Shown in pieces: positions 15,966 to 24,793 of a DNA stretch of 64,000 nucleotides. Position 1 is the first letter of the stretch. Each line of letters starts with the position of its first letter. The notes under the pieces were generated by a model that did not search any database, was not told the DNA's origin, and saw only the letters and a list, made by a program, of their open reading frames with translations. The stretch is from Anaeroglomus sp964630775 (lineage in GTDB: Bacteria; Planctomycetota; Phycisphaerae; Sedimentisphaerales; Anaerohalosphaeraceae), in NCBI GenBank assembly GCA_964630775.1, contig CAZVYY010000010.1, forward strand, positions 46,700 through 110,699, read 5' to 3'. Both the position numbers and the translations under genes were made by a program.

Positions 15966-17750
15966 TCACACATTCAGCGGCAGGGACAGAATGAATGTGC
16001 TGCCTTTGCCGGGGGTGCTTTGGACGGAGACTGAGCCTTTGTGGTATTGGACGATGTGTTTGACGATGGCTAAGCCCAGGCCTGTGCCGCCGAGCTGCCG
16101 GCTGCGGGCCTTATCGACCCGATAAAATCGCTCAAAGATACGCCCCTGATGCTCGGCGGCAATGCCGCAGCCCTTATCCTGCACACGAATCACCAGCCGA
16201 TCGTTTTCGGCCATCGCATCAATCGACACCTCCGAATCCGGATTGCTGTACTTGATGCCGTTATCAACGAGGTTTACCACCGCCTGCTCCAGAAGCGACG
16301 CATTGACTGAGGCCTTCAGGTCGGCAGGACAAGTCAACTGAATGCGAATAGTGCGTTCAGCGGCCTTGTGCCGGCACAGTTCGACAACCTCATTAAGAAT
16401 CTCCCGAATTGAACACACCTCGCGTGGGACATGCACCGACTGGCCCTGCTGTTCCAGTTCGCACAACAGCAGCAGGTCTTCGATAATCGAATTGAGCCGG
16501 TCGGTCTGGCGGGCGATGATGCCCAGAAACCGCTTGGCGTCTTCGGGGTTATGAATCGCCCCATCCTGCAGCGTTTCAATAAAGCCATGAATGGATGTTA
16601 CCGGCGTCTTGAGTTCGTGGCTGACATTGGCGACAAAGTCGCGTCTGACCTGTTCGAGCCGGTAAATCCGCGTCATATCGTTGAGCACAATCAGCGCCCC
16701 GATATGGCGGTTTTCGCTGTCCAGCAGTGCCGAGGAACGAACCTGCAGGTAGCAATCCTGCCGCAGGTCGGCATCCGGCATCAGGATAAACTGCTCGGCT
16801 GAATTGGGCGAGCGCAGGGCATTCTGCACAAACGTCTGCAGTTCACTGTTGTGAATGAGTTCTCCCACCGTCCTGCCTGTCGTTTTGTCGGCATCCAGTT
16901 GCAGCAGACGAGCCGCAGCGGTATTGAGCATCAGGCATTTGCCCTCGGTTTCAAAGGCGATAATCCCTTCCAGCATCGCGGTAAAGACCGCCTGCTGCTG
17001 GTTGCTCTGCCGGGTCGAGGCCTCGATGCGGCGGTTCAATTCTTCAGCCATGGTGTTCATCGCACCGGCCAGTTCGGCAATTTCGCCCGGGCCGACAACG
17101 TCCAGCTTATGCGTCAGTTGCCCCTGGGCAAATCGCCGGGCACCCTGCTGCAGCAATGCCAGCGGACGCGACAGGCGCCACGAAAAATACAGACTGACCA
17201 TCGCCAGAACCGCGGCAATCACCATCGCATAGCGAATCACCTGCTGCGTCAGGGAACCGATGGCATGTTCGATTTCCACCAGCGGCATTGCAGTACGCAC
17301 TACCGCCACGACCTGATTATCATGCAAAATGGGCACAGCGACATACATCATCCGCTGTTTAAGGGTGGTGCTGGGACGGCGTTCGGAGTAACCAATCACT
17401 CCGGTCATGGCCTGCTGAATTTCGGGGCGGTTCAGATGATTTTCCATCGCCTGGGGGTCTTTGTCCGATTCCCCCAGCACCCGGCCGGTCGGCTCAACCA
17501 GGGTGACGCGGGTCTTATTTTCCTGCCCAAGCTTTTTGCACAGTGCATCAATCCGGCTCAAATCCCCGGCTTGCAGCAGAGGCTCCATCGCCGAACTGAC
17601 CAGTCGAGCGCGGACCTCGAGCATCTGGCGGGTCTGCCGAGTCAGATACGCATCCACCAGAAAAGAAACATTGATCGAAAACGCCACGAGGGCGAGAATC
17701 GTAATTACCAGGTACGATGGAAATATCTGCCAGAGCAATCGTCTTTTCAT
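15966..17750 (-). CDS. phoR: Sensor histidine kinase, PhoR type
   Basis: A 594-residue membrane kinase. Order: first membrane helix (about 9-32), extracytoplasmic sensor (about 33-175), second helix (about 176-196), HAMP (about 197-250, LSRPLALLQQGARRFAQGQL), PAS (about 255-360, AVFTAMLEGIIAFETEG), HisKA with FVANVSHELKTPVTSIHG, and HATPase with NLVDNGIKYSN, DKGCGIA and GGTGLGLAIV. It phosphorylates the regulator encoded 24 nt upstream. The naming as PhoR rests on domain order, the PAS domain and the Pho-box-like repeat before phoB; other WalK/ResE-like roles are possible. It is the second gene of the phoBR operon on the - strand. Confidence 0.87.
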   Translation of the reverse strand: MKRRLLWQIFPSYLVITILALVAFSINVSFLVDAYLTRQTRQMLEVRARLVSSAMEPLLQAGDLSRIDALCKKLGQENKTRVTLVEPTGRVLGESDKDPQAMENHLNRPEIQQAMTGVIGYSERRPSTTLKQRMMYVAVPILHDNQVVAVVRTAMPLVEIEHAIGSLTQQVIRYAMVIAAVLAMVSLYFSWRLSRPLALLQQGARRFAQGQLTHKLDVVGPGEIAELAGAMNTMAEELNRRIEASTRQSNQQQAVFTAMLEGIIAFETEGKCLMLNTAAARLLQLDADKTTGRTVGELIHNSELQTFVQNALRSPNSAEQFILMPDADLRQDCYLQVRSSALLDSENRHIGALIVLNDMTRIYRLEQVRRDFVANVSHELKTPVTSIHGFIETLQDGAIHNPEDAKRFLGIIARQTDRLNSIIEDLLLLCELEQQGQSVHVPREVCSIREILNEVVELCRHKAAERTIRIQLTCPADLKASVNASLLEQAVVNLVDNGIKYSNPDSEVSIDAMAENDRLVIRVQDKGCGIAAEHQGRIFERFYRVDKARSRQLGGTGLGLAIVKHIVQYHKGSVSVQSTPGKGSTFILSLPLNV

Positions 17751-17774
17751 CAGGGCGCTTCCGTTGGGGTTTGT

Positions 17775-18467
17775 TCAGCTTTGGTCTTTCATCCGATAAC
17801 CGACACCGCGAACCGTCTCGATGGTTTTACCTGCGGAGCCGAGTTTCTTACGAAGTCCGACGATCTGCACATCAATAGAGCGGTCGGTTACAGGATAATC
17901 CGAACCGTGAATGGCGTCAACAATCTGATAGCGGGTGAAGACCCAGCCGGGTCGAGCCGCCAGGAATCGCAGAAGGCTGAATTCGGTGCTGGTCACAGGA
18001 ATATCTTTGCCATTCACAGCCACACGATGTCGGCCGGAATCAATTTCGATATCGTGGATACGCAGTATCTGATTATCCGCAGCTTCGGCAGGCTGTTCCC
18101 GACGAAGCACCGCCCGAATCCGGGCCAGCAGCACACGGGGACTGAACGGCTTGGTGATATAGTCAGCCGCCCCCATCTCAAGTCCTGTCACCACATCGGC
18201 TTCCGTGCCTTTGGCAGTAACCATGACCACGGGAATCGCATTGGTTTTAGGGTCTTTTTTCAGTGTCCGGCAGACCTCCAGCCCATCCACCCCCGGCAGC
18301 ATCAGGTCCAGCAGAATCAAATCCGGCCCCACCGTCTGGGCCTTGGTCAGGGCGGCCGGGCCGGTCATGGCCGTCTCGGTGCGGTAGCCGTTCTTGTCCA
18401 GATTGTACCGAATCAGCTCCAGTACATCTTCTTCATCTTCCACAATCAGTATTTTCTCATCAGCCAT
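17775..18467 (-). CDS. phoB: Response regulator, PhoB type (OmpR family)
   Basis: A 230-residue DNA-binding regulator. The receiver domain has the acidic pair VEDEED, phospho-acceptor Asp in LILLDLMLPGVDG and Lys in YITKPFSP. The winged-helix domain follows (TSTEFSLLRFLAARPGWVFTR, DRSIDVQIVGLRKKL, ETVRGVGYRM). ATG 18467 (MADEKILIV) is chosen because AAAGGGAAA precedes it; the longer frame from 18497 lacks a site. It controls phosphate-starvation genes in the PhoB family. Three 11-bp-spaced TGTTAG repeats about 90 nt upstream suggest autoregulation. Confidence 0.88.
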   Translation of the reverse strand: MADEKILIVEDEEDVLELIRYNLDKNGYRTETAMTGPAALTKAQTVGPDLILLDLMLPGVDGLEVCRTLKKDPKTNAIPVVMVTAKGTEADVVTGLEMGAADYITKPFSPRVLLARIRAVLRREQPAEAADNQILRIHDIEIDSGRHRVAVNGKDIPVTSTEFSLLRFLAARPGWVFTRYQIVDAIHGSDYPVTDRSIDVQIVGLRKKLGSAGKTIETVRGVGYRMKDQS

Positions 18468-18554
18468 TGGATTTCCCTTTATCGCGCTGCCCGACAAACG
18501 GCAAAAGTTATCGTTCTATTAATATATCATTTCACCGGTATTGTCTATGTCAAA

Positions 18555-18582
18555 TGTTAGCATAGTGTTAGCATCGTGTTAG
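18555..18582 (-). promoter_or_regulatory. Pho-box-like direct repeat upstream of phoB
   Basis: TGTTAG occurs at 18555, 18566 and 18577, an exact 11-bp period. On the - strand it reads CTAACA three times toward phoB. PhoB/PhoP family sites are 6-7 bp direct repeats at 11-bp spacing. TTGACA follows on the - strand (about 18554-18549) and can act as the -35 element. Confidence 0.6.
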
Positions 18583-18625
18583 AGTTTGATTCGCCCGGCT
18601 AACAGCCGCCAAATTGGGTTCGTTT

Positions 18626-18681
18626 GGTAAGAAAGTAAAATGGCAAAGGAGAAAAGGAAAAAGTACTCCGGAAAGGGTAAA
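18626..18681. repeat. Degenerate heptanucleotide repeat array (A/G-rich)
   Basis: Eight units in 7-nt register, such as GGTAAGA, AAGTAAA, ATGGCAA, AGGAGAA, AAGGAAA, AAGTACT, CCGGAAA, GGGTAAA. It is the purine-strand counterpart of the arrays at 4195 and 43687. Confidence 0.5.
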
Positions 18682-18701
18682 ATTGGCTTTGTCCGGCAGG
18701 A

Positions 18702-18974
18702 TTAAAAGTCTGAGCGGCGTTTTTCGACGGCGCGGTTGGCCTGGTTGGTCAGCAGGCAATCGATAATCCCCTGCAGGCGAGCGGAGGTCTCCGGGGAAAG
18801 CTGATGTTTCTGAGCCAGCTCCAGTATGACATTCAGGGCTTTACAGCTATAGAAATCCCGATTTTCGATGCTTTCCAACTCAATAATCCCCACGCTTTCA
18901 TCGTGGGTCTGCTCGACATACAGGGAATAGACAAAACAAATCTCTGTCCGGGGACACAACAACAGCTTTTGCAT
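18702..18974 (-). CDS. Hypothetical protein (90 aa)
   Basis: A short soluble protein that I do not recognise. ATG 18974 is chosen over the longer frame from 19055 because AAAGGAGC lies just upstream. The C-terminal half looks helical (ALNVILELAQKHQLSPETSARLQGIIDCLL) and the first half has alternating strand-like segments (EICFVYSLYVEQ, SVGIIELESIE). No signal peptide or membrane segment. It stands alone, divergent from the Mrr cluster and upstream of the phoBR Pho box. Confidence 0.6.
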   Translation of the reverse strand: MQKLLLCPRTEICFVYSLYVEQTHDESVGIIELESIENRDFYSCKALNVILELAQKHQLSPETSARLQGIIDCLLTNQANRAVEKRRSDF

Positions 18975-19112
18975 AGTGCTCCTTTCGCCTGCATTTATTG
19001 TCTCAATACCATCGACAGCCGGCCGACCGCTGCTCCCTGTTCTACCAGAAAACAACCCAGAATGGAATGGTTAAAATCCGCACGAATTTGAGAATGCGAC
19101 TGGCGGGAGGAG

Positions 19113-19277
19113 ATGATTACCGTCGTCGAAGGCGAACTGCGAATTTATACCACGACGATCCCCGCTCAAAATCGACGTGTGACCCTGATGCAGGCCCCCA
19201 TCTATCGCAATGATGTGGCGATGGTCTCAATGGGCTACTTCTACCCGCCGCAGTTGAGCTATTACATGAAGGATTGA
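19113..19277 (+). CDS. Small hypothetical protein (54 aa)
   Basis: ATG 19113 opens a 54-residue frame (MITVVEGELRIYTTTIPAQN, ending PPQLSYYMKD) with GGGAGGAG immediately before it. The composition looks protein-like, with strand-forming segments, but nothing is recognised and the spacing of the ribosome site is tight. It may be a real small gene or the remnant of a longer one. The rest of 18975-19405 holds no other gene, only a heptanucleotide array at the 3' end of this frame. Confidence 0.35.
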   Translation: MITVVEGELRIYTTTIPAQNRRVTLMQAPIYRNDVAMVSMGYFYPPQLSYYMKD

Positions 19278-19302
19278 TGATGGACGATGGACGAAGGATG
19301 AG
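19268..19302 (+). repeat. Degenerate heptanucleotide repeat array
   Basis: Five 7-nt units: GAAGGAT, TGATGAT, GGACGAT, GGACGAA, GGATGAG. It overlaps the last codons of the small frame at 19113-19277. Confidence 0.5.
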
Positions 19303-19405
19303 TGAAATTAAATTCCTTGCTCTATTGCTGCAAAATATATAACCTTCATCTTGACTTGTTATCATCTGCGGATATACTGCTGATAAAGTGTAAGGAGATT
19401 TGATT

Positions 19406-20326
19406 ATGCCAATACCCGATTATCAGCAGTTTATGCTGCCGTTTCTCAAGCTCTTGGCGGATGGCAAGGAGCATTCTATCCAAGAAGCAAACCGTATTTT
19501 GCCTGAACAGTTTAGTCTTACTGAAGAAGAGAAAAAAATTAAACTTCCAAGCGGCTTACAAAGCGTCGTGAATAACAGAATCGGCTGGGCAAGAACCTAT
19601 CTTAAAAAAAGCAAACTGATTATTTCTCCTCGAAGAGGTATATTCAGAATTACCGACAGAGGCTTGCAGGTTCTTCAAACCAATCCTGTTGAAATTGACC
19701 TTGCATTCCTCCAGCAATATCCTGAATTTATCGAGTTCAAGAACCAAAAGAATTCAAAAACAGAAAATGCCTCTGAGAACCCCCCTCTTCAAAACAATGA
19801 GAAAAATCCAGAAGAAACGATCGAAGACGCATTTGAAGAAATTAATGAATCCTTGGGCAGCGAACTGCTTGAGACAGTAAAGGCCTCAACGCCCGCGTTT
19901 TTTGAAAAATTAGTCGTCGATTTACTTCTCAAAATGGGGTATGGCGGCTCTCGAAAAGACGCAGGACAGGCTATTGGACAAGCCGGTGACGAGGGGATTG
20001 ATGGTATCATCAAAGAAGACAGGCTTGGCTTAGACATTATTTACATCCAGGCAAAGCGATGGGACAGCAACAATATCGGCAGGCCGGAAATCCAAAAGTT
20101 TGCCGGAGCCTTACAGGGCAAGAGAGCAAAGAAAGGCATATATATTACTACGTCCCGTTTTTCAAAAGAAGCCATAGATTATGCAAACGCCATTGACAGC
20201 AAGATTATTTTGATTGACGGGGACACTTTAACAAAGCTGATGATTGAGCATAATGTCGGAGTCTCTCTTTCGAAAGTATATGAAGTTAAAAAAGTGGACC
20301 ATGATTATTTTGAAGAAGAAATTTAA
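19406..20326 (+). CDS. mrr: Mrr-family restriction endonuclease (type IV-like)
   Basis: A 306-residue protein with two recognisable parts. Residues 1-95 form an Mrr N-terminal winged-helix domain (PDYQQFMLPFLKLLADGKEH, GWARTYLKKSKLI, FRITDRGLQVL). After an acidic linker, residues 155-295 form the Mrr catalytic domain with the PD-(D/E)xK core: DEGIDGIIKED, then YIQAKRW, and the later ITTSRFSKEAIDYA. Such enzymes cut modified DNA. ATG 19406 has AAGGAGA 8 nt upstream. The gene is clearly more A/T-rich than its neighbours, which suggests transfer. No methyltransferase is nearby, as expected for a stand-alone type IV enzyme. Confidence 0.88.
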   Translation: MPIPDYQQFMLPFLKLLADGKEHSIQEANRILPEQFSLTEEEKKIKLPSGLQSVVNNRIGWARTYLKKSKLIISPRRGIFRITDRGLQVLQTNPVEIDLAFLQQYPEFIEFKNQKNSKTENASENPPLQNNEKNPEETIEDAFEEINESLGSELLETVKASTPAFFEKLVVDLLLKMGYGGSRKDAGQAIGQAGDEGIDGIIKEDRLGLDIIYIQAKRWDSNNIGRPEIQKFAGALQGKRAKKGIYITTSRFSKEAIDYANAIDSKIILIDGDTLTKLMIEHNVGVSLSKVYEVKKVDHDYFEEEI

Positions 20327-20341
20327 AAGCACATAGAATCC

Positions 20342-20899
20342 ATGAAAAAATCAAAATCTAAAATCCAAAAAGTTCCATGGAAAGTCGTAAAAGAGGTTTT
20401 GTCGCAACGAGATCGCAAGGCCATGGTCAACCTTATTGAAGAATTGTATTCTCTGAATACCGATAATCAAACATTTATTCTGACACGCTACGGCCTTATT
20501 GATGAACTAGCATTCTACAAGTCAACTATCCGGGAATGTGTCTATCCTGAATGGAACAGGCCTATTCAGTTGGGCGAAGCGAGAAAAGCATTCAATCATT
20601 ACAAAAAGGCCGTCGGGGAGCCAGAGGGATTGCTGGAACTGGCGGTCTATTATGTAGAATGCGGCACAGACTGCACTATGGAGTTCGGAGACATCGATGA
20701 AGCGTTTTATAACAGCATGGAATCGATGATGAATCAGGCAGTCAGGCTTCTGGAGAAGGTTGATCCCGAGATAAGAGAAAAATATCGCCAACGATTTAAA
20801 GCCCTGATGGATAAAGTGTATGGAAAGATCGGATGGGGCTATGGTGATTATATGGCGGACGTCTTTTATCAGACTTTCGGAGATGAGGCCGATCAATAG
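20342..20899 (+). CDS. Conserved hypothetical protein (possibly DUF6155-like)
   Basis: A 185-residue basic-then-acidic protein without signal or membrane segments, starting 16 nt after mrr. The N-terminus (SQRDRKAMVNLIEELYSLNT, LTRYGL) and the stretch AFNHYKKAVGEPEGLLELAVYYVECGTD recall a family I remember as DUF6155, but I cannot confirm this. It is probably in the same transcript as mrr and the next gene. Base composition is closer to mrr than to the core genes. Confidence 0.6.
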   Translation: MKKSKSKIQKVPWKVVKEVLSQRDRKAMVNLIEELYSLNTDNQTFILTRYGLIDELAFYKSTIRECVYPEWNRPIQLGEARKAFNHYKKAVGEPEGLLELAVYYVECGTDCTMEFGDIDEAFYNSMESMMNQAVRLLEKVDPEIREKYRQRFKALMDKVYGKIGWGYGDYMADVFYQTFGDEADQ

Positions 20900-20923
20900 C
20901 TCTTAGAAAAACCGGAGGCGAGA

Positions 20924-21403
20924 ATGAAAGTCAAGCTCAGTGAAATTATAACCGGCCTGGAATTTCAGAACGATCGATCCGGATCTTATCTGGAACGTGC
21001 CACAGGTCTTGTCGTCAGCATCTCAGAGGAAGACCTGAACGCCGCAGAGGACGATGATGCTGACGAAGATTTCCCGGACTGGCAGATAGACAATATCGAA
21101 ATCGCCAAAAAGATTCTCGATGACAGCAACACCGACTATCTGCAGTTGCCCACCCAGTGGGATATTCATGAATATGAGATGATGGAATCCTTTGTCAGTA
21201 CCATTGAGGATGTCACGATTTTCGATGCCCTATCCTATACACTCAAAGGCAAGCATGCTTTCAGGCGATTCAAAGACGCCGTTTATGAATACGGCATAGA
21301 AAAACAGTGGTTTGCCTATCGTGACAATGCCTATAAAGCCATCGCCATCGAGTGGTGTCAGGAAAACCACATCGATTTTGAAGATGATGTAAAGCATACT
21401 TAA
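20924..21403 (+). CDS. UPF0158 family protein
   Basis: A 159-residue acidic soluble protein. The pattern DLNAAEDDDADEDFPDWQ, LQLPTQWDIHEYEMMESFV, then GKHAFRRFKDAVYEYGIEKQWFAYRDNAYKAIAIEWCQENHID is typical of the UPF0158 family, which is of unknown function. GGAGGCGAGA lies before ATG 20924. It follows the hypothetical gene by 24 nt and likely ends the mrr operon. Confidence 0.7.
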   Translation: MKVKLSEIITGLEFQNDRSGSYLERATGLVVSISEEDLNAAEDDDADEDFPDWQIDNIEIAKKILDDSNTDYLQLPTQWDIHEYEMMESFVSTIEDVTIFDALSYTLKGKHAFRRFKDAVYEYGIEKQWFAYRDNAYKAIAIEWCQENHIDFEDDVKHT

Positions 21404-21520
21404 CAAGTATCATTTTGCCGCGAGGATGGCCGCGGGATGTATTGAAACGGTACTTAGCCGTGCCTGGGGCGGACAATTTCATTCAGGATCAGAATCACCT
21501 ATACAACGCTCTATCCTGCT

Positions 21521-22285
21521 TTAGCTGGTCACGGAAACGCCTTTGTCGCGGAGGTAGGATTTCAGGTCGGGGATGGTGATGGTCTTGAAGTGAAAGACCG
21601 ACGCAGCCAGCAAGATGGTGGCCCCGGCCTGGACGGCATCATAGAAATGCTCGAGCTTGCCGGCACCGCCGGAGGCGACAATTTCGGCTGAGGTCGCACT
21701 GGCCATTTTTCGAATGATGGGAAGGTCGTAGCCGGTTTTGGCTCCGTCGCCGGCTTTACTGGTGGGAAGAATCACCGGGACGCCATAGCCATCCACCCGC
21801 TTGGCCCATTCGAGGGCATCGTATCCGGTCGCGGTGCGTCCGCCGTCGATAAAGACTTCATATCCGGATGGCAAGGCGGGATTCTGGTCCACATCGATGG
21901 CCACCGTGATTTTCTGGGGGCCGAATTCCCGGACCATCTCGGCGATGACCCCGGGTTTGCGGAACGCGGCGCTGCTGGTCGAGATTTTATCCGCACCCGC
22001 ATCCAGCACTGCTGCTGCCGTGGTCACATCGGAGATGCCGCCGCCCACGGTAAAAGGTACGGTCGTCGCCTGGGACACCCGTTTGACGACATCCAGCATG
22101 GTCTTGCGTTTTTCCACGGTGGCCGTGATATCCAGAAGGGCCAGTTCATCGGCACCTGCCCGGCAGTAGGCAATGGCACATTCCACCGGATCGCCGGCAT
22201 CGCGAATATCCACAAAGTGAACCCCTTTTACGACGCGACCATTCTGCATGTCCAGACAGGGCATAATTCGGATGTGTTTTGTCAT
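21521..22285 (-). CDS. hisF: Imidazole glycerol phosphate synthase cyclase subunit
   Basis: A 254-residue TIM barrel that closes the imidazole ring in histidine synthesis, using ammonia made by HisH. It has the first catalytic Asp in IMPCLDMQNGRVVKG, the first phosphate loop FTVGGGIS, the central IDVDQNP region, the second-half Asp in TSKAGDGAKTGYD and the second phosphate loop IVASGGAG. The TSKAGDGAK segment differs from the more usual LLTSMDRDGTK, but the Asp is kept. ATG 22285 follows AAAGGGA; the upstream ATG 22300 overlaps that site. No other his gene is in the window. Confidence 0.93.
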   Translation of the reverse strand: MTKHIRIMPCLDMQNGRVVKGVHFVDIRDAGDPVECAIAYCRAGADELALLDITATVEKRKTMLDVVKRVSQATTVPFTVGGGISDVTTAAAVLDAGADKISTSSAAFRKPGVIAEMVREFGPQKITVAIDVDQNPALPSGYEVFIDGGRTATGYDALEWAKRVDGYGVPVILPTSKAGDGAKTGYDLPIIRKMASATSAEIVASGGAGKLEHFYDAVQAGATILLAASVFHFKTITIPDLKSYLRDKGVSVTS

Positions 22286-22452
22286 GAGTGTCCCTTTCAT
22301 TTGTATTCTTAGAAACTGAATACAGTTTATCTACAAATACTCTCTGTGATTACCATACCTAAACCGGGCGAAAAAATAAACTGGAAAAAACCATGAAATC
22401 CTTGTGAAGCAAGACCAGAAAAGTCATACCCTCTCCGCCGGGCCGAGTTTTC

Positions 22453-22481
22453 TTGACAAACAAAGTGTTAAAATGTATAAT
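22453..22481 (+). promoter_or_regulatory. Consensus sigma-70-type promoter for the C10 protease gene
   Basis: TTGACA (22453-22458), 17-nt spacer, TATAAT (22476-22481). The leader to ATG 22540 is about 52 nt. Confidence 0.8.
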
Positions 22482-22539
22482 ATGACCTAATTATATAGAA
22501 TTATTACGGCTATTTTTTTCGTTTTTATAGGATGAGGTA

Positions 22540-24672
22540 ATGCAAAGGCAGTTATTCGTCATTGTGGGGGTCTTTTTATTCTTACTTCATCTGACCGCGG
22601 GTGCCGCTCCAATCTCTCTTGAAAAGGCCGGTCGGGCAGGCAAGACGGTTACTGCATTGCGCCATCATTCCAACAACCCTTCCCAAGCCGTTTCCCCCGA
22701 GACCCCGAAGCCGGGAAAACAGATACGCAGTCTGGCCCCTTTGCAGAAGAACAATCGTACGCTGGGGTATGTGGTGCATCTGGAACCGCAGGGGTATATC
22801 CTGATGGCGGCGGACGACCAGGCACCGCCGGTCAAGCTGTACAGCGAGGACAGTTCGTTTGACCAACTGCCGCCGGGGTTTCGGGCGGTGATTGAACTGG
22901 AGATGCTGGAGGACCTGGCCTGGCTGGAGCAGATGCCGGAGCAGGAGACAGAATTTCATCTGCAATGGACTGCCCTGCTTGAGACGGAAGACCCCAACAC
23001 CATACAGGCGGCCGGCAGCAATACGGTACTCCTGGCGACCTCGTGGAATCAGAATTATCCCTACAATTACTATTGTCCGACCGCTGCCGGCGGGCCGAGC
23101 GGACGAGCGTATGCCGGATGCGGAGCGACGGCTTTGGCCCAGATTCTGCGATATCATGCATCGCCAATCGCCGTGACCCGGGATCACACCTATACGGATT
23201 CGTCCGGTTCGTGTACGGGAACGTATTCCATCAGCGATGTCGGTATGGGCAATTACGACTGGGCGGCTATGCCGACGGCTGTCTCTTCCTCCAGCCCCAT
23301 AGCACAGATTCAGGCGGTTGGGCAACTGATTTATCATTGTGCTGTCGCATTGGACTCGGACTTTGAAGCCGGCGGAACCAGCTCTTCGACGGGCGACATT
23401 GCCCCGGCGTTACGCATGTATTTCAACAGTACCTGCGATAATTATGTGAATAAAAGCAGCTACACAGACTCCGCATGGTATAACAAGATTGCCGCCGATG
23501 TGGATGCCGGCAAGCCGGTGTTTTACACGATGTGGTCGGCGGACAACACCAACGGCCATGCGGTAGTCTGCGACGGATACCGCAACGGCAATGAAATCCA
23601 TCTGAATCTGGGCTGGTCCGGCTCGGGGACGGCCTGGTACACGATGAGCAGTGTCAGCTATGGCGGCTACACATGGACGATTCACGGCGGCGTGTTTAAT
23701 ATTACACCTGTTGCATACGGGTCTTTATGTGTAACTCTCGGGCCGGAGGGGGCTTTGGCCGGCGATGTCCAGTGGCGTCGCGCGGGGACTTCGACATGGT
23801 TTAACAGCGGAGATACCGAAACGGGTATTGTCACCGGCAATTACACGGTTGAATTCAAGAACGCCATTGGATGGATTACGCCGGCAAATGCCGCTGTGAC
23901 CATCCTGAAAAACCAGACAACTGAACTGTCGGCGGTATATACCCCTTCGCCCGAAATTGTCCTTGGAACGGGAACGGGGACGGATTATTATCCCCTGGCG
24001 ACGTCGCGTCTGGCGGCCCGGACACAGACGATTTATCTGGCCGATGAAATCGGCGGGGCCTGTACGCTGTATTCGCTGGCGCTGCATGTCGCCACGGTGC
24101 CCGGCCAGACGATGAATCAATTCACCATCCGACTCAAGCCTACGGCGCTGACTGCGTTTAGCAGTACCGAGTGGGATTCCACCGACTGGACTGTGGTCTA
24201 TCAGGCCGGCCAGACAGTGACGGCGGCGGGGTGGAATGAGTTTGTTTTCACGACCCCGTTTGTGTATGACGGACTGCAGAACCTGATGGTCGATATCTCA
24301 TTCTATAACAGTTCTTCTTCCAGCAACGGCATGTGTTATTATTCCACGCCGGGGGGTAATCGCACCCTGCGATACCGCCCTAAAAACGCTTCATCCGACG
24401 ATGGAGACCCGCTGACCTGGACGGGGGCTTCGCCGCGGCCCAGTACGAGCCTTTTTGTCCCGAATATCCGTCTGACGATTGCATCGAAAACGCCCGATCT
24501 GACGGCCAATGGTTTTGTGGATATGGACGATTATGCCCGGCTGAGCATGTGGTGGCAAAGCAACTGTGATGTGTCCAATCACTGGTGCGGCGGCGCCGAC
24601 CTGGACTGGTCGGGACAGACCGACTGGCAGGACCTGAACCTGTTTGTGTCTTCCTGGCTCAACGACAGATAA
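22540..24672 (+). CDS. Secreted C10 family (streptopain-like) cysteine protease with dockerin-like C-terminal tail
   Basis: A 710-residue exported protease. After a signal peptide (1-22) comes an SpI-type propeptide (about 60-150, GYVVHLEPQGYILMAADDQ), then the papain-like C10 domain with catalytic Cys194 in AYAGCGATALAQIL and His340 in NTNGHAVVCDGY, followed by LNLGWSGSGTAWYTM. A beta-rich region follows (about 395-650). The last 60 residues resemble a dockerin-like module (LTANGFVDMDDYARLSMWW, then LDWSGQTDWQDLNLF), with two Asp-rich loops, which is common at the ends of secreted planctomycete proteins. It is monocistronic behind a perfect promoter. Confidence 0.88.
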   Translation: MQRQLFVIVGVFLFLLHLTAGAAPISLEKAGRAGKTVTALRHHSNNPSQAVSPETPKPGKQIRSLAPLQKNNRTLGYVVHLEPQGYILMAADDQAPPVKLYSEDSSFDQLPPGFRAVIELEMLEDLAWLEQMPEQETEFHLQWTALLETEDPNTIQAAGSNTVLLATSWNQNYPYNYYCPTAAGGPSGRAYAGCGATALAQILRYHASPIAVTRDHTYTDSSGSCTGTYSISDVGMGNYDWAAMPTAVSSSSPIAQIQAVGQLIYHCAVALDSDFEAGGTSSSTGDIAPALRMYFNSTCDNYVNKSSYTDSAWYNKIAADVDAGKPVFYTMWSADNTNGHAVVCDGYRNGNEIHLNLGWSGSGTAWYTMSSVSYGGYTWTIHGGVFNITPVAYGSLCVTLGPEGALAGDVQWRRAGTSTWFNSGDTETGIVTGNYTVEFKNAIGWITPANAAVTILKNQTTELSAVYTPSPEIVLGTGTGTDYYPLATSRLAARTQTIYLADEIGGACTLYSLALHVATVPGQTMNQFTIRLKPTALTAFSSTEWDSTDWTVVYQAGQTVTAAGWNEFVFTTPFVYDGLQNLMVDISFYNSSSSSNGMCYYSTPGGNRTLRYRPKNASSDDGDPLTWTGASPRPSTSLFVPNIRLTIASKTPDLTANGFVDMDDYARLSMWWQSNCDVSNHWCGGADLDWSGQTDWQDLNLFVSSWLNDR

Positions 24673-24793
24673 CATCCTGTGAATTTATTGCTTGATTCCG
24701 GAACACCTTACGGGATACAATCATATTGCACCGAATAGTGCAATCTTCTCTAATGCGATTCGAACAAGAGAATTCTTTTATCAGGGAGTTTTT

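Noticed and set aside
16851..18560. Long + strand frame opposite phoR/phoB (569 aa)
   Set aside because: Antisense shadow of two clear genes; composition is not protein-like.
18641..18706. A 21-codon basic frame (MAKEKRKKYSGKGKIGFVRQD)
   Set aside because: It falls inside a heptanucleotide array and the Lys codons follow from the repeat units.
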